Below, piece after piece: positions 46,153 through 55,216 of a DNA stretch of 64,000 nt. The translations under genes were made by a program, and so were the position numbers. Below the pieces are notes generated by a model that saw nothing but the letters and a program-made list of their open reading frames with translations, had not been told where the DNA came from and did no database searches. Source of the stretch: Flavobacterium sp. UBA2787 (GTDB taxonomy: Bacteria; Bacteroidota; Bacteroidia; Flavobacteriales; Flavobacteriaceae); assembly GCA_002352205.1 (NCBI GenBank), contig DEHZ01000003.1:1-64000 (forward strand). Direction: 5' to 3'. Each line of letters begins with the position of its first letter. The first letter of the stretch is position 1.

Positions 46153-47508
46153 TTAAATCTCAACAACTTGACCCAAAAGCGGAACAGTTGCTTCAAATCC
46201 ATACTTGTCAAAAATCTTTGTTCGTAAGGTGTCCGCCGCTTCATTTTCACCGTGAACTAAAAATATTTTTTGAGGTTTTTGTTTTAATTCGCTCAACCAA
46301 TTAAGTAAGTCTTGTTGGTCGCCGTGTGCGGATAGTCCTTCTACCAACACTACTTCAGCTTCAACCGGATAATATTTTCCGAAAAATTTGATTTCTTTTG
46401 CTCCTTCTAATAATTTTCTTCCGCGAGTTCCTTCGGCTTGATAACCCACTAACATTACCGTGTTTTCAGGCTTTATAATGTATCGTTCTAAATAGGACAA
46501 AACCCTTCCACCGGTAATCATTCCGCTTGCAGCAATAACCACTTTGGGTCTTTTGTCATAAATGGCATTGATAGTGTCTTCAAAATCGGAAATCATCGAA
46601 AACATACTGCACATTTCTTCACATTGATTTGGATTTAATTTGTGCCATTTCGGATTATCATTAAATATATCCAATACTTTAATTCCCATCGGCGTATCAA
46701 TAATATAAGGAATATCCGGAATTCGATTTTGCAAACGCAATTGCCAAAGAAGATACATAACTGTTTGTGCACGTTCGACTGCAAAACTCGGAATCACCAC
46801 ATTTCCTCCTCGGTTAATGGTTGTATTAATAATCATTTCCAAATCCAAAAGCACATCATTTTGTGGATGAAGACGATTACCGTAAGTGCTTTCTAAAAAA
46901 ACATAATCGGCCTTCTGTGTTTTTTTGGGCGGATACATCAACACATCATCATCTTGACCCACATCGCCGGAGAATACGAGTACTTTCCCGTCAACATTTA
47001 ATTCAATGGAACAAGCACCGAGAATATGTCCGGATTGAAAAAATTTAAAATAACTATTCTCGGTTAATTTCACTTCAATTTCCTGATCTACGGCTCTAAA
47101 ATAAGACGTTACTCTTTCGGCATCATCTACGGTGTATAAAGGTTCTGCAGGATTGTGTTTGGAAAAATGTTCTTGATTTGCTTTGGATGCTTCTTCTTCC
47201 TGAATTTTTGCACTATCGGCAAGGATAAGTTTAGCGATTTGTTTGGTTGGAGCAGTACAAAATATTTTACCTTTAAAACCATTTTTTACTAATATTGGCA
47301 ACCAACCGCAATGATCGAGATGGCCGTGCGTGAGTAGCACAAAATCAATCGTAGCAGGTTCGATTGCTAACGGTTGCCAATTTAAATCACGCAATGATTT
47401 GATTCCCTGAAACAGACCACAATCGATTAAAATGCGGGTTTCATTAAGTTCAACTACTGTTTTTGAACCTGTCACAGTTCCTGTTCCTCCTAAAAAATGA
47501 ATTTTCAT
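46153..47508 (-). CDS. Beta-CASP metallo-beta-lactamase-fold hydrolase (RNA-processing type)
   Basis: A 451-residue cytoplasmic enzyme. The MBL core has H61, H63, D65 and H66 in LLTHGHLDHCGW, the later FSGDVGQDD and the His in HGENEAAD near the end. A beta-CASP insert carries VIPSFAVERAQTVMYLL and VIAASGMITGGRVL. Such proteins (CPSF/YSH1-like) cut or trim RNA with two zinc ions. It lies 4 bases downstream of the ATP-cone/Mrr gene on the same strand, so the two are probably expressed together. Confidence 0.92.
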   Translation of the reverse strand: MKIHFLGGTGTVTGSKTVVELNETRILIDCGLFQGIKSLRDLNWQPLAIEPATIDFVLLTHGHLDHCGWLPILVKNGFKGKIFCTAPTKQIAKLILADSAKIQEEEASKANQEHFSKHNPAEPLYTVDDAERVTSYFRAVDQEIEVKLTENSYFKFFQSGHILGACSIELNVDGKVLVFSGDVGQDDDVLMYPPKKTQKADYVFLESTYGNRLHPQNDVLLDLEMIINTTINRGGNVVIPSFAVERAQTVMYLLWQLRLQNRIPDIPYIIDTPMGIKVLDIFNDNPKWHKLNPNQCEEMCSMFSMISDFEDTINAIYDKRPKVVIAASGMITGGRVLSYLERYIIKPENTVMLVGYQAEGTRGRKLLEGAKEIKFFGKYYPVEAEVVLVEGLSAHGDQQDLLNWLSELKQKPQKIFLVHGENEAADTLRTKIFDKYGFEATVPLLGQVVEI

Positions 47509-47512
47509 GATT

Positions 47513-48346
47513 TTAATGAATTACATTACACAATTGATTTGCTTCTTTTAGAATGTTTTTGATTCGATTTTTACTCAACCCGATTTTTGAAAGCCATTCC
47601 GATTTATTAATCAAATCTTTCACGGTGATGAGTTCTTGCATTAATAATTTATCTTTTTCAAGCTGCGTTAAAGTTGTCAAGCAAGTCACAGGATAAATTT
47701 GAGCGGAATCTATTTTATTTCTCAAGCTGTTGCCTTTTGGATAATCCCAACTTAATAGATTCAAGTTTGAACAAATTGCAAATTTTATAGCATCATCTGT
47801 AAATCGATTATTGGTTACAATCCAACAATGATTTATTTGATAATTTGATCCGAAAACCGAAAAATCTTTCTCTTTTAAATCATTAAATCGAGACAAAATG
47901 TAGAGTGGTACTTTCACATCGGATTTGGCGTCTTGGTTTCCATGAAATTTGCATTCAATCATTGAAACTACATTTTCTTTTTTGAGCAAAACATCAACTT
48001 CATGCGAAATGCATTTTCCGTCTAAAATCAAATTGGTTTGTGTTTGAAATCCTTCTATCTCAAATAATCTTGCGATAAATTTTTCAAAGTAAAAACCTGC
48101 GGGACCAAGAGCTTGGACAGCCGATCTCAAATTATAACGAGCCGCATGAGCATTTGAAAAATTTTTAAGTAATTGAAAAGCGAGTTTATAAATTTTTTTG
48201 GTTGGAATTCCTTCGTATAATTGCTTATCAATTTCATGCATCACTTGAAATACAGCATCTTCATCCGCTCCTGATTTCCGCAAAGAATGTTGAAGTTTTT
48301 CTTTATCGAATAAAACTAGCTCGCCTGAAAATTTGGTTACTTTCAT
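47513..48346 (-). CDS. ATP-cone fused to an Mrr-like restriction-endonuclease-fold domain
   Basis: A 277-residue protein. The N-terminal 90 residues (VTKFSGELVLFDKEKLQHSLRKSGA and AARYNLRSAVQALGP) are an ATP-cone, a nucleotide-sensing module known from ribonucleotide reductases and NrdR. The middle part (residues about 95-200) has the PD-(D/E)xK nuclease pattern: ISHEVDVLLKKENVVSMIECK, with Asp in VDV and ECK as catalytic residues. A C-terminal helical segment (WLSKIGLSKNRIKNIL) may bind DNA. It precedes the beta-CASP gene. A nucleotide-regulated nuclease is a reasonable guess; the role is unknown. Confidence 0.85.
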   Translation of the reverse strand: MKVTKFSGELVLFDKEKLQHSLRKSGADEDAVFQVMHEIDKQLYEGIPTKKIYKLAFQLLKNFSNAHAARYNLRSAVQALGPAGFYFEKFIARLFEIEGFQTQTNLILDGKCISHEVDVLLKKENVVSMIECKFHGNQDAKSDVKVPLYILSRFNDLKEKDFSVFGSNYQINHCWIVTNNRFTDDAIKFAICSNLNLLSWDYPKGNSLRNKIDSAQIYPVTCLTTLTQLEKDKLLMQELITVKDLINKSEWLSKIGLSKNRIKNILKEANQLCNVIH

Positions 48347-48385
48347 AACGCTAAAATTTATACTATAAAGTTACGAAAAAACGAT

Positions 48386-48829
48386 TTAAGAATGCTTTTT
48401 TTGAATATAAAAAGCTGGCACAAAAAGTACTAAAAATAAAGGTTGAACGATGAATCTTCGAACATAGAAAAGTATGAAATTGCTTTTTTCATCAAAAAAC
48501 AAAACAATTCCAAAAAACATCAGAATAAGAATTAAAAATAATACCAGATAAAGTACCGAAGCAAATTTGGTAAGCGATACATCTTTAAACAAAAAATAAA
48601 TCACCGCAATAGATAAAGAAGCATTTAAAACATATCGAAAAAGCAAACTAAAAAAAAGTCCAATACCATTAAAATCAGGAAAAGGTAAATTGAGGTAATC
48701 ATTTTTAAAATACTTTAAAAAAGGATCATAAAATAAAGCTTCTTCAAAAAATCGAATAAATGCTAAAGCAAGCACGCACAATCCAATCAAAAGAAAATCA
48801 ACTATTTTAGGCTTTTTTTTGTATTGCAT
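48386..48829 (-). CDS. Exosortase F-associated membrane protein
   Basis: A 147-residue protein with four hydrophobic segments and a Lys-rich start (MQYKKKPKIVDFLLIGL). It lies directly downstream of, and overlaps by 23 bases, the exosortase gene, which is the conserved location of the accessory membrane protein of XrtF systems. The role in exosortase processing is unknown. It is called from position and topology more than from motifs. Confidence 0.8.
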   Translation of the reverse strand: MQYKKKPKIVDFLLIGLCVLALAFIRFFEEALFYDPFLKYFKNDYLNLPFPDFNGIGLFFSLLFRYVLNASLSIAVIYFLFKDVSLTKFASVLYLVLFLILILMFFGIVLFFDEKSNFILFYVRRFIVQPLFLVLFVPAFYIQKKHS

Positions 48830-49361
48830 ACACTGAAAATTTATTTACCCAAATAACCCATAATAAAAAAACTACGCCATAAATAAACAACGGAAAAACT
48901 ACGCCATGCAAAAGGTGTTCATGTTGAGGATAATGATACAAAGCAATAGCTATCAAGGCAATCCTAACAATATTAAGCAAATAAATAAGAATTGAACCCG
49001 CCAAAATGAACAATACTGTTTTTTTCCAATTTCCTTTAAAGGCAATTACAAAAGCGATAAAAAGAATAATTACACTAATCGCATTGCAGCCTTCTACTAC
49101 TCTGGCGACATTTTTTTCTTCTACAAAAAGCAGGTTAGAATTTTGTTTAGAATGAGGCTCTAAATGCGAGTTATAGTTAAAAAGTTCAATAGTTTGTTGC
49201 GTTTGAACACTTACAATTTCAGTAATTGAATCCACTTCAAATGAAGAACTATCAAAGGAATTCAAATAAAATTGGTACAAAACCGTTAAAATAAGGTAGC
49301 TAAGGAAGAATTTTAATAAAAAAATTAAAAATGGCTTATATTGAAGAATGTGCTTTTTCAA
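48807..49361 (-). CDS. xrtF: Exosortase XrtF
   Basis: A 184-residue integral membrane protease/transpeptidase with about five hydrophobic segments. The catalytic Cys is in VVEGCNAISVII, the Arg in LLNIVRIALIAIAL, and the His in HEHLLHGVVFPLFIY, all conserved in exosortases. The short form and the downstream partner point to XrtF of Bacteroidota. No substrate with a PEP-CTERM-like sorting tail is seen in this window. The start codon is TTG at 49361; no ATG is available nearby in frame. Confidence 0.88.
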   Translation of the reverse strand: MKKHILQYKPFLIFLLKFFLSYLILTVLYQFYLNSFDSSSFEVDSITEIVSVQTQQTIELFNYNSHLEPHSKQNSNLLFVEEKNVARVVEGCNAISVIILFIAFVIAFKGNWKKTVLFILAGSILIYLLNIVRIALIAIALYHYPQHEHLLHGVVFPLFIYGVVFLLWVIWVNKFSVYAIQKKA

Positions 49362-49409
49362 AACGTAATTTTTAACAAAAATATGTAAATTAATGCAGTT
49401 TTGAAGTTT

Positions 49410-49417
49410 TAACTTTG
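49410..49417 (+). promoter_or_regulatory. -7 box of the GAF gene
   Basis: TAACTTTG is an exact TAnnTTTG match, 15 nt before the ATG at 49433. No clear -33 TTG. Confidence 0.55.
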
Positions 49418-49432
49418 TAAAAAATTTAAGCT

Positions 49433-49888
49433 ATGAATTTGGACGTCTTAAAACCAAAAATAAGTGAGATTTCAACCTTATTTGATCTTTCACGAGAAGA
49501 AAAATTGCAAAAAATTTGTCAGTTACTTCACGACGAAGTGGATTATTACAATTGGGTCGGATTTTATTTTGCCAATCACGAGGCCCAAACTTTACATTTA
49601 GGACCTTATGTTGGTGCAGAAACCGATCATACTATCATTCCGTTTGGAAAAGGAATTTGCGGACAAGTTGCAGTATCTAACAAAAATTTTGTAGTGCCGG
49701 ATGTTTCTGCTCAAGACAATTATATCGCTTGTAGTTTTACTGTAAAATCTGAAATTGTTGTGCCACTTTTTGTGAATGGCGTAAACATTGGTCAAATAGA
49801 CATCGACAGTCATGTGTTGGATCCTTTCACCAAAAAAGATGAAAAATTTCTAGAATTTGTAAACGAAGAAGTTGCAAAGTTGTTTTAG
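49433..49888 (+). CDS. GAF-domain protein, probable free methionine-(R)-sulfoxide reductase
   Basis: A 151-residue cytoplasmic protein made of a single GAF domain. It has the fRMsr motifs FGKGICGQVA and NYIACSFTVKSEIVVP with two conserved Cys, plus VVPDVSAQD and IGQIDIDSHV. fRMsr enzymes reduce free Met-R-sulfoxide using thioredoxin. A third Cys seen in some homologues is not obvious, so activity is likely but unproven. The gene has its own promoter and precedes rpsO. Confidence 0.82.
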   Translation: MNLDVLKPKISEISTLFDLSREEKLQKICQLLHDEVDYYNWVGFYFANHEAQTLHLGPYVGAETDHTIIPFGKGICGQVAVSNKNFVVPDVSAQDNYIACSFTVKSEIVVPLFVNGVNIGQIDIDSHVLDPFTKKDEKFLEFVNEEVAKLF

Positions 49889-49894
49889 AAAAAC

Positions 49895-49924
49895 TTGTCC
49901 ATTAAAAAAATAAAATTACCTTTG
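49895..49924 (+). promoter_or_regulatory. Promoter of rpsO (TTG-N19-TACCTTTG)
   Basis: TTG at 49895-49897 and TACCTTTG at 49917-49924 with a 19-nt spacer fit the consensus fully. The leader to the rpsO ATG is about 55 nt and contains the hairpin at 49933-49947. Confidence 0.75.
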
Positions 49925-49932
49925 CAACCGAA

Positions 49933-49947
49933 TTAGGAAAATCCTAA
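49933..49947 (+). promoter_or_regulatory. Hairpin in the rpsO leader
   Basis: TTAGGA (49933-49938) pairs with TCCTAA (49942-49947) around a 3-nt loop, with extra flanking GAA/TTC pairing. It may be an S15 autoregulatory leader, a frequent type in rpsO genes, or only a stabilising hairpin. Confidence 0.4.
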
Positions 49948-49982
49948 ATTCATACATAAAAATCATTTAATATAATATTGGA

Positions 49983-50252
49983 ATGTATTTAACGAAAGAA
50001 ACTAAAGCTGAAATCTTCGCAAAACACGGAGGAAAAGCTGAAAACACTGGTTCTACAGAAGGACAAGTTGCCCTTTTTACTTTTAGAATCGCTCACTTAA
50101 CTGAGCATTTGAAAAAAAACCGTCACGATTACAACACTGAACGTTCATTAGTACTTTTGGTAGGTAAAAGAAGAAGTCTTCTTGACTACTTAAAGAAAAA
50201 AGATGTTGTGAAATATCGTGAGTTAATTAAAGAATTAGGAATTAGAAAATAA
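49983..50252 (+). CDS. rpsO: 30S ribosomal protein S15
   Basis: The 89-residue primary rRNA-binding protein that contacts helix 22 of 16S rRNA and shapes the central domain. ENTGSTEGQVALFTFRIAHLTEHLKKNRHDYNTERSLVLLVGKRR is the family pattern, and length is normal. It is followed by a terminator and then pnp, the usual neighbour. Confidence 0.98.
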   Translation: MYLTKETKAEIFAKHGGKAENTGSTEGQVALFTFRIAHLTEHLKKNRHDYNTERSLVLLVGKRRSLLDYLKKKDVVKYRELIKELGIRK

Positions 50253-50260
50253 TCAACTAA

Positions 50261-50280
50261 GGGGCTTTGTGCCCCTTTTT
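50261..50280 (+). terminator. Intrinsic terminator after rpsO
   Basis: GGGGC (50261-50265) pairs with GCCCC (50271-50275) followed by TTTTT. It lies between rpsO and pnp, allowing partial read-through at most. Confidence 0.85.
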
Positions 50281-50419
50281 GTTTTATATATTTTAAAGTA
50301 AAGTACCCGATTGCATTTTTGGGTAAGGAATAAAAAAGTTTGGTTTTTCATTGGGTTACACAACAACTACACACAACAACACAACTAAACCTAATAATTA
50401 ATACCAAATTAGAATTTTT

Positions 50420-52582
50420 ATGATTCCAAACGTAACAAAAGAGGTTATCGATTTAGGAGATGGAAGAACCATTTCGATCGAAACCGGAAAACTAGCGAAA
50501 CAAGCAGACGGTTCTGTAGTGGTTCGCTTAGGCGATTGTATGCTTTTAGCTACAGCTGTTTCTGCCAGAACAGCAAATCCAAATGTTGATTTTTTACCTT
50601 TAACAGTAGATTATCGCGAGAAATTTGCCGCTGCAGGAAGATTTCCGGGTGGTTTTTTCAAAAGAGAAGCCCGTCCAAGCGACAGTGAAGTATTAACCAT
50701 GCGATTAGTAGACCGTGTTTTACGTCCACTTTTCCCGGATGATTATCACGCAGAAACACAAGTTATGATTCAATTAATGAGTCATGACGAAAATGTTATG
50801 CCAGATGCTCTTGCCGGTTTAGCTGCTTCTGCTGCTTTAGCTGTTTCCGATATCCCTTTTTACAATTTAATTTCTGAAGTTCGAGTTGCTCGAGTGGATG
50901 GAAAATTCATCATTAACCCAAGCAGAACTCAATTAGAACAATCAGACATCGACATGATGATTGGAGCTTCTTTGGATTCTGTTGCAATGGTTGAAGGTGA
51001 GATGAAAGAAATTTCAGAAAAAGAAATGGTGGAAGCCATTAAATTTGCTCACGAAGCAATTAAAGTTCAAATTCATGCTCAATTGCGTTTACAAGAAGCG
51101 TTTGGCAAAAAAGAAATTAGAACTTACGAAGGAGAACCTGAAGACGAAGCTGTTTATGCCAAAGTAAAAGCAGCAGCGTATGACAAATGTTATGCGATTG
51201 CTCAAGAAGCTTCAGGAAAAAGCGAAAGAAGCGAAAAATTTGCTTTAGTAAAAGAAGAGTGTAAAGCTTTATTTACTGAAGAAGAATATGCAGAAAATGC
51301 AGATTTAGCCGGTTTAGTTGGAAAATATTACTACAAAACAAATAAAGAAGCGGTTCGTAATGTTATCCTTGAAAAAGGAATTCGTTTAGACGGAAGAAAA
51401 ACAACTGAAATCAGACCAATATGGTGTGAAATTGATTATTTGCCATCGGTTCATGGTTCATCTTTATTTACACGTGGCGAAACACAAGCGTTGGCTACAG
51501 TAACTTTAGGAACTTCAAGAGAAGCGAATCAAATTGACTCGCCATCAGAACAAGGTGAAGAAAAATTTTATTTGCATTATAACTTCCCTCCTTTCTCAAC
51601 CGGTGAAGCAAAACCGTTAAGAGGAACATCAAGAAGAGAAGTTGGTCACGGAAACTTGGCTCAACGTGCTTTAAAAAATATGATTCCTGCAGAATGTCCT
51701 TACACAATCAGAATTGTTTCTGAAGTTTTAGAATCAAACGGTTCTTCTTCTATGGCAACAGTTTGTGCAGGAACAATGGCCTTGATGGATGCCGGAGTTC
51801 AAATGGTAAAACCTGTTTCAGGTATTGCGATGGGATTGATTACAGATGGACAAAAATTTGCAGTTTTATCTGATATCTTAGGTGATGAAGATCATTTAGG
51901 AGATATGGACTTTAAAGTAACCGGAACAGCAGACGGAATCACCGCTTGTCAAATGGATATAAAAATCGACGGATTGCGTTATGACATCATGGAGCAAGCG
52001 TTAGATCAAGCTCGTGAAGGTCGTTTACACATTTTAGGTAAATTGGTTGAAACGATTGCTACTCCAAGACCTGACGTTAAGAAACACGCTCCAAAAATCA
52101 TCATGCGTACAATTCCTGGTGCTTTCATTGGTGCATTAATCGGACCTGGTGGAAAAGTAATTCAAGAATTACAAAAAGCTACAGGAACAACTATTGTTAT
52201 CAACGAAGTTGATGAGCAAGGTGTTGTTGAAATCTTAGGAACAGATCCTGATGGAATTGCAGCAGTTTTAGCTAAAATTGATTCGTTACTTTTCAAACCA
52301 CAAATGGGTGAAGCTTACGAAGTAAAAGTAATCAAAATGTTAGATTTTGGTGCTGTTGTAGAATATACTGCCGCTCCAGGAAACGAAGTTTTATTACACG
52401 TTTCAGAATTAGCATGGGAAAGAACTGAAAACGTAACCGATGTAGTAAACATGGGCGATGTTTTCCAAGTGAAATACTTAGGAGTGGATCCAAAAACAAG
52501 AAAAGAGAAAGTTTCCAGAAAAGCTCTTTTACCAAGACCTCCAAGATCAGAAGAAAATAAAATTACTCCGAAGAAAGATTAA
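50420..52582 (+). CDS. pnp: Polyribonucleotide nucleotidyltransferase (PNPase)
   Basis: A 720-residue trimeric 3'-5' phosphorolytic exoribonuclease. Two RNase PH domains are present ([16 protein letters not shown] and the second with [11 protein letters not shown]-like and [15 protein letters not shown] motifs), then a KH domain ([20 protein letters not shown]) and an S1 domain ([14 protein letters not shown]...[13 protein letters not shown]). The length is normal. The leader (50353-50395) is rich in CAACA words. Confidence 0.97.
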   Translation: MIPNVTKEVIDLGDGRTISIETGKLAKQADGSVVVRLGDCMLLATAVSARTANPNVDFLPLTVDYREKFAAAGRFPGGFFKREARPSDSEVLTMRLVDRVLRPLFPDDYHAETQVMIQLMSHDENVMPDALAGLAASAALAVSDIPFYNLISEVRVARVDGKFIINPSRTQLEQSDIDMMIGASLDSVAMVEGEMKEISEKEMVEAIKFAHEAIKVQIHAQLRLQEAFGKKEIRTYEGEPEDEAVYAKVKAAAYDKCYAIAQEASGKSERSEKFALVKEECKALFTEEEYAENADLAGLVGKYYYKTNKEAVRNVILEKGIRLDGRKTTEIRPIWCEIDYLPSVHGSSLFTRGETQALATVTLGTSREANQIDSPSEQGEEKFYLHYNFPPFSTGEAKPLRGTSRREVGHGNLAQRALKNMIPAECPYTIRIVSEVLESNGSSSMATVCAGTMALMDAGVQMVKPVSGIAMGLITDGQKFAVLSDILGDEDHLGDMDFKVTGTADGITACQMDIKIDGLRYDIMEQALDQAREGRLHILGKLVETIATPRPDVKKHAPKIIMRTIPGAFIGALIGPGGKVIQELQKATGTTIVINEVDEQGVVEILGTDPDGIAAVLAKIDSLLFKPQMGEAYEVKVIKMLDFGAVVEYTAAPGNEVLLHVSELAWERTENVTDVVNMGDVFQVKYLGVDPKTRKEKVSRKALLPRPPRSEENKITPKKD

Positions 52583-52603
52583 TTTTAATTTACTACTATA
52601 TCT

Positions 52604-52636
52604 AAAACCCGATTCAAAATTGAATCGGGTTTTTTA
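52604..52636 (+). terminator. Intrinsic terminator after pnp
   Basis: ACCCGATTCAA pairs with TTGAATCGGGT (52607-52630) followed by TTTTT. Confidence 0.9.
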
Positions 52637-52666
52637 TTGATTTTTTTTGTAATTCAACTACTACAT

Positions 52667-52698
52667 TTGTGAATATATTAACAATTATTATATATTTG
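52667..52698 (+). promoter_or_regulatory. Promoter of the outer-membrane receptor gene (TTG-N21-TATATTTG)
   Basis: TTG at 52667-52669 and TATATTTG at 52691-52698 with a 21-nt spacer match the consensus fully; the ATG is 25 nt downstream of the box. Confidence 0.72.
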
Positions 52699-52722
52699 CA
52701 ATAACGAGCCACAAAAAAAACT

Positions 52723-55140
52723 ATGACTTCCACAATACAAAGATTTCTACTTCTTATTCATTTACTATGTTTAACAACTGTTTTTGGTCAGGAATTTTCT
52801 ATTACTGGAAAAATTATCGACGAGAACAAAATAGGTATTGAAGGAACAGAAATTATATTATTGAGTGAGGGAAATATTGTTAATTCAGCTATAACTGATG
52901 TAGATGGAAATTTTACAATAAAAAATAAACCGGGTTTATATTCACTTCGTTTTTACTTTGTTGGAACAGTTATTTATCAAACTGATTTTAGTCTGGATAA
53001 AAATATTGATCTAGGTACGCTGGAGTCATTTGACAATTCAACGCAACTTCGTGAAGTGGAAGTGACATCTAAAAAACGAATTATTGAAAATAAAGTTGAC
53101 AGAACTGTTTTTAACGTAGAAAGTAGCATCCGTTCTACCGGTAGCGATGGTTTTGAATTGTTAAAAGCTACACCAGGTGTTTTTGTGTCTGGAAGTCAAA
53201 TTGGTATTGTAGGGAAAAGTACTGTAAGTGTAATGATTGATGACAAAATCGTTAATTTATCCGGCAATGAATTAATCAATTATTTGCGAGGAATTAGTTC
53301 CGAAAGCATCAAAAATATTGAAGTGATTACTACTCCTCCTGCAAAATATGATGCAGAAGGAAACAGCGGTTTGATTAATATCAAATTGAAAAAAATACAG
53401 GAAGATTCTTGGGCAGTTAATCTTCGTAATTATTACATGCAAAATTCATATCCTTCCTATTTGGGCGGAGTCAGTTTTACCTTTAACAAAAATAAATTAA
53501 GTCTTTTTACAGATTACATTAGACAAAGTGGTCATGACAAATATTGGGAAAACTTATCAAACCAATTTGAAACAGAAAGTTGGGATGGAAGTACTAAAAG
53601 AAAAGATACACGTGACATTAACCGTCTTGCCTTTACTTTAGATTACAAAATATCCGAAAAGGCAAGTATCGGAACAAAATACATCGGTTTGCTAGACAAT
53701 CCCGACACTGCAGACAGAAATATTACTGCTGTTTCAGATAATTCTACAAATGCTATTACATCAACTTTTTTTACTAAAGGTTTTAATAAAAACGAAAGTT
53801 CTAATCACTCATTAAACGTTTATTACATTCAAAAACTGGACACTTTGGGCAAACAAATTTCGGTTGATTTTGATTATTTTAATTACGCAGAAGATCAAAA
53901 CAGAACCTTTACCACTAATGAACTTTCTCCTGAAAATACTCAAATTGGTTCTAGTTTTATCGCTAATAATACCAGCTTGCAAGAAATCTTAAACTACAGT
54001 GGAAAAGTAGATTTTGATTTGCCAACCAAATGGGCAACCTATGGTTTTGGAGGAAAAGTAAGCTTTGTTGAAAACAAAAGTAATATTGCTTTTTTTGATC
54101 TTTCCAGCGGAGTGCCCGTTTTAGACATCAATCAAACCAACAATTTTGATTATTCTGAAAACACGCAATCTGCCTACGTGAATTTCAAAAAATCACTTAG
54201 TGAAAAATGGCAAACCCAAGTAGGCTTCCGCTATGAAAACACAATCGTAGAAGGCACAACTACTTCTTTGGATGTTTCACAAAATCAAGTAAATGATTTC
54301 AGCTACAATAAACTATTTCCCTCGATATATTTGACGTATACTCACAATGAAAACCACAATTTTTCAGTCAATTACAGTAAACGAATTGGTCGACCTGTTT
54401 TTTGGCATTTGAATCCATTTAGAGTATATGTGAATTCATTTACCTACGCAGAAGGCAATCCCTTCCTACAACCTTCTTTCACCGATAATTATGAAATAAA
54501 TTACAACTTCAAAGAAAATTTAAGTTTCAAGATTTATTATTCCAATACAATTGACGGAAGTATGCAACTACCAGTAGTTGAAACAAACGATGATGAAACA
54601 ACATTACGCTATTTTAGAGATAATTATGTAGATAGATATCAATTTGGAGGCACTATCACTTACTATTTTGATAAAATTTCTTGGTGGGAAAGTTCAAACA
54701 CAATCAATGGTTACAACAATGTAACTGCATTTATCAAAGATGTTCCCACCGAAGCAAGAAATGGATTTCAATATCATTTTTACAATTACAATACATTCAA
54801 CTTAAACAAAAACAAATCGCTAAAAGCAGAGTTAAACTATGAATTTCATAGTGCTCGAAGAGATTATTATTTTTCTGCCACACAATACAACAAACTCGAT
54901 CTTGGACTTCGTTATTCTTTAAAAGAAAAAGGATTAAACTTTATATTGATGGCCTCCGATGTTTTCCGAAGTTATCAAGCCGATTTTACTAGTGTTGTAA
55001 ATAATGTTGGACAGCTGAACAACAGCTATTATGATGATAGAAAAATTTTACTTGGTGTAACCTATAAATTTGGAAATAAAAAACTTACAGCTAGCCAACG
55101 AGAAACAGGCAACGAAGAAATAAAAGATCGTTTAAAATAA
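52723..55140 (+). CDS. TonB-dependent receptor-like outer-membrane beta-barrel protein
   Basis: An 805-residue exported protein with a signal peptide (to about residue 23), a carboxypeptidase-regulatory-like domain (SITGKIIDENKIGIEGTEI), a plug-like segment (TVFNVESSIRSTGSDGFELLKATPGVFVSGSQIGI) and a long barrel ending around YDDRKILLGVTYKFG. The pattern is that of Bacteroidota outer-membrane barrel families lacking a SusD partner. The substrate is unknown. It is monocistronic and precedes rpoD. Confidence 0.85.
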   Translation: MTSTIQRFLLLIHLLCLTTVFGQEFSITGKIIDENKIGIEGTEIILLSEGNIVNSAITDVDGNFTIKNKPGLYSLRFYFVGTVIYQTDFSLDKNIDLGTLESFDNSTQLREVEVTSKKRIIENKVDRTVFNVESSIRSTGSDGFELLKATPGVFVSGSQIGIVGKSTVSVMIDDKIVNLSGNELINYLRGISSESIKNIEVITTPPAKYDAEGNSGLINIKLKKIQEDSWAVNLRNYYMQNSYPSYLGGVSFTFNKNKLSLFTDYIRQSGHDKYWENLSNQFETESWDGSTKRKDTRDINRLAFTLDYKISEKASIGTKYIGLLDNPDTADRNITAVSDNSTNAITSTFFTKGFNKNESSNHSLNVYYIQKLDTLGKQISVDFDYFNYAEDQNRTFTTNELSPENTQIGSSFIANNTSLQEILNYSGKVDFDLPTKWATYGFGGKVSFVENKSNIAFFDLSSGVPVLDINQTNNFDYSENTQSAYVNFKKSLSEKWQTQVGFRYENTIVEGTTTSLDVSQNQVNDFSYNKLFPSIYLTYTHNENHNFSVNYSKRIGRPVFWHLNPFRVYVNSFTYAEGNPFLQPSFTDNYEINYNFKENLSFKIYYSNTIDGSMQLPVVETNDDETTLRYFRDNYVDRYQFGGTITYYFDKISWWESSNTINGYNNVTAFIKDVPTEARNGFQYHFYNYNTFNLNKNKSLKAELNYEFHSARRDYYFSATQYNKLDLGLRYSLKEKGLNFILMASDVFRSYQADFTSVVNNVGQLNNSYYDDRKILLGVTYKFGNKKLTASQRETGNEEIKDRLK

Positions 55141-55216
55141 TTTTTTTTAGTTTTTGTAACTTTTATTTATCTCTTTACGTATAACTACATGAAACTATTA
55201 TTCAAGTAGAAAATAA

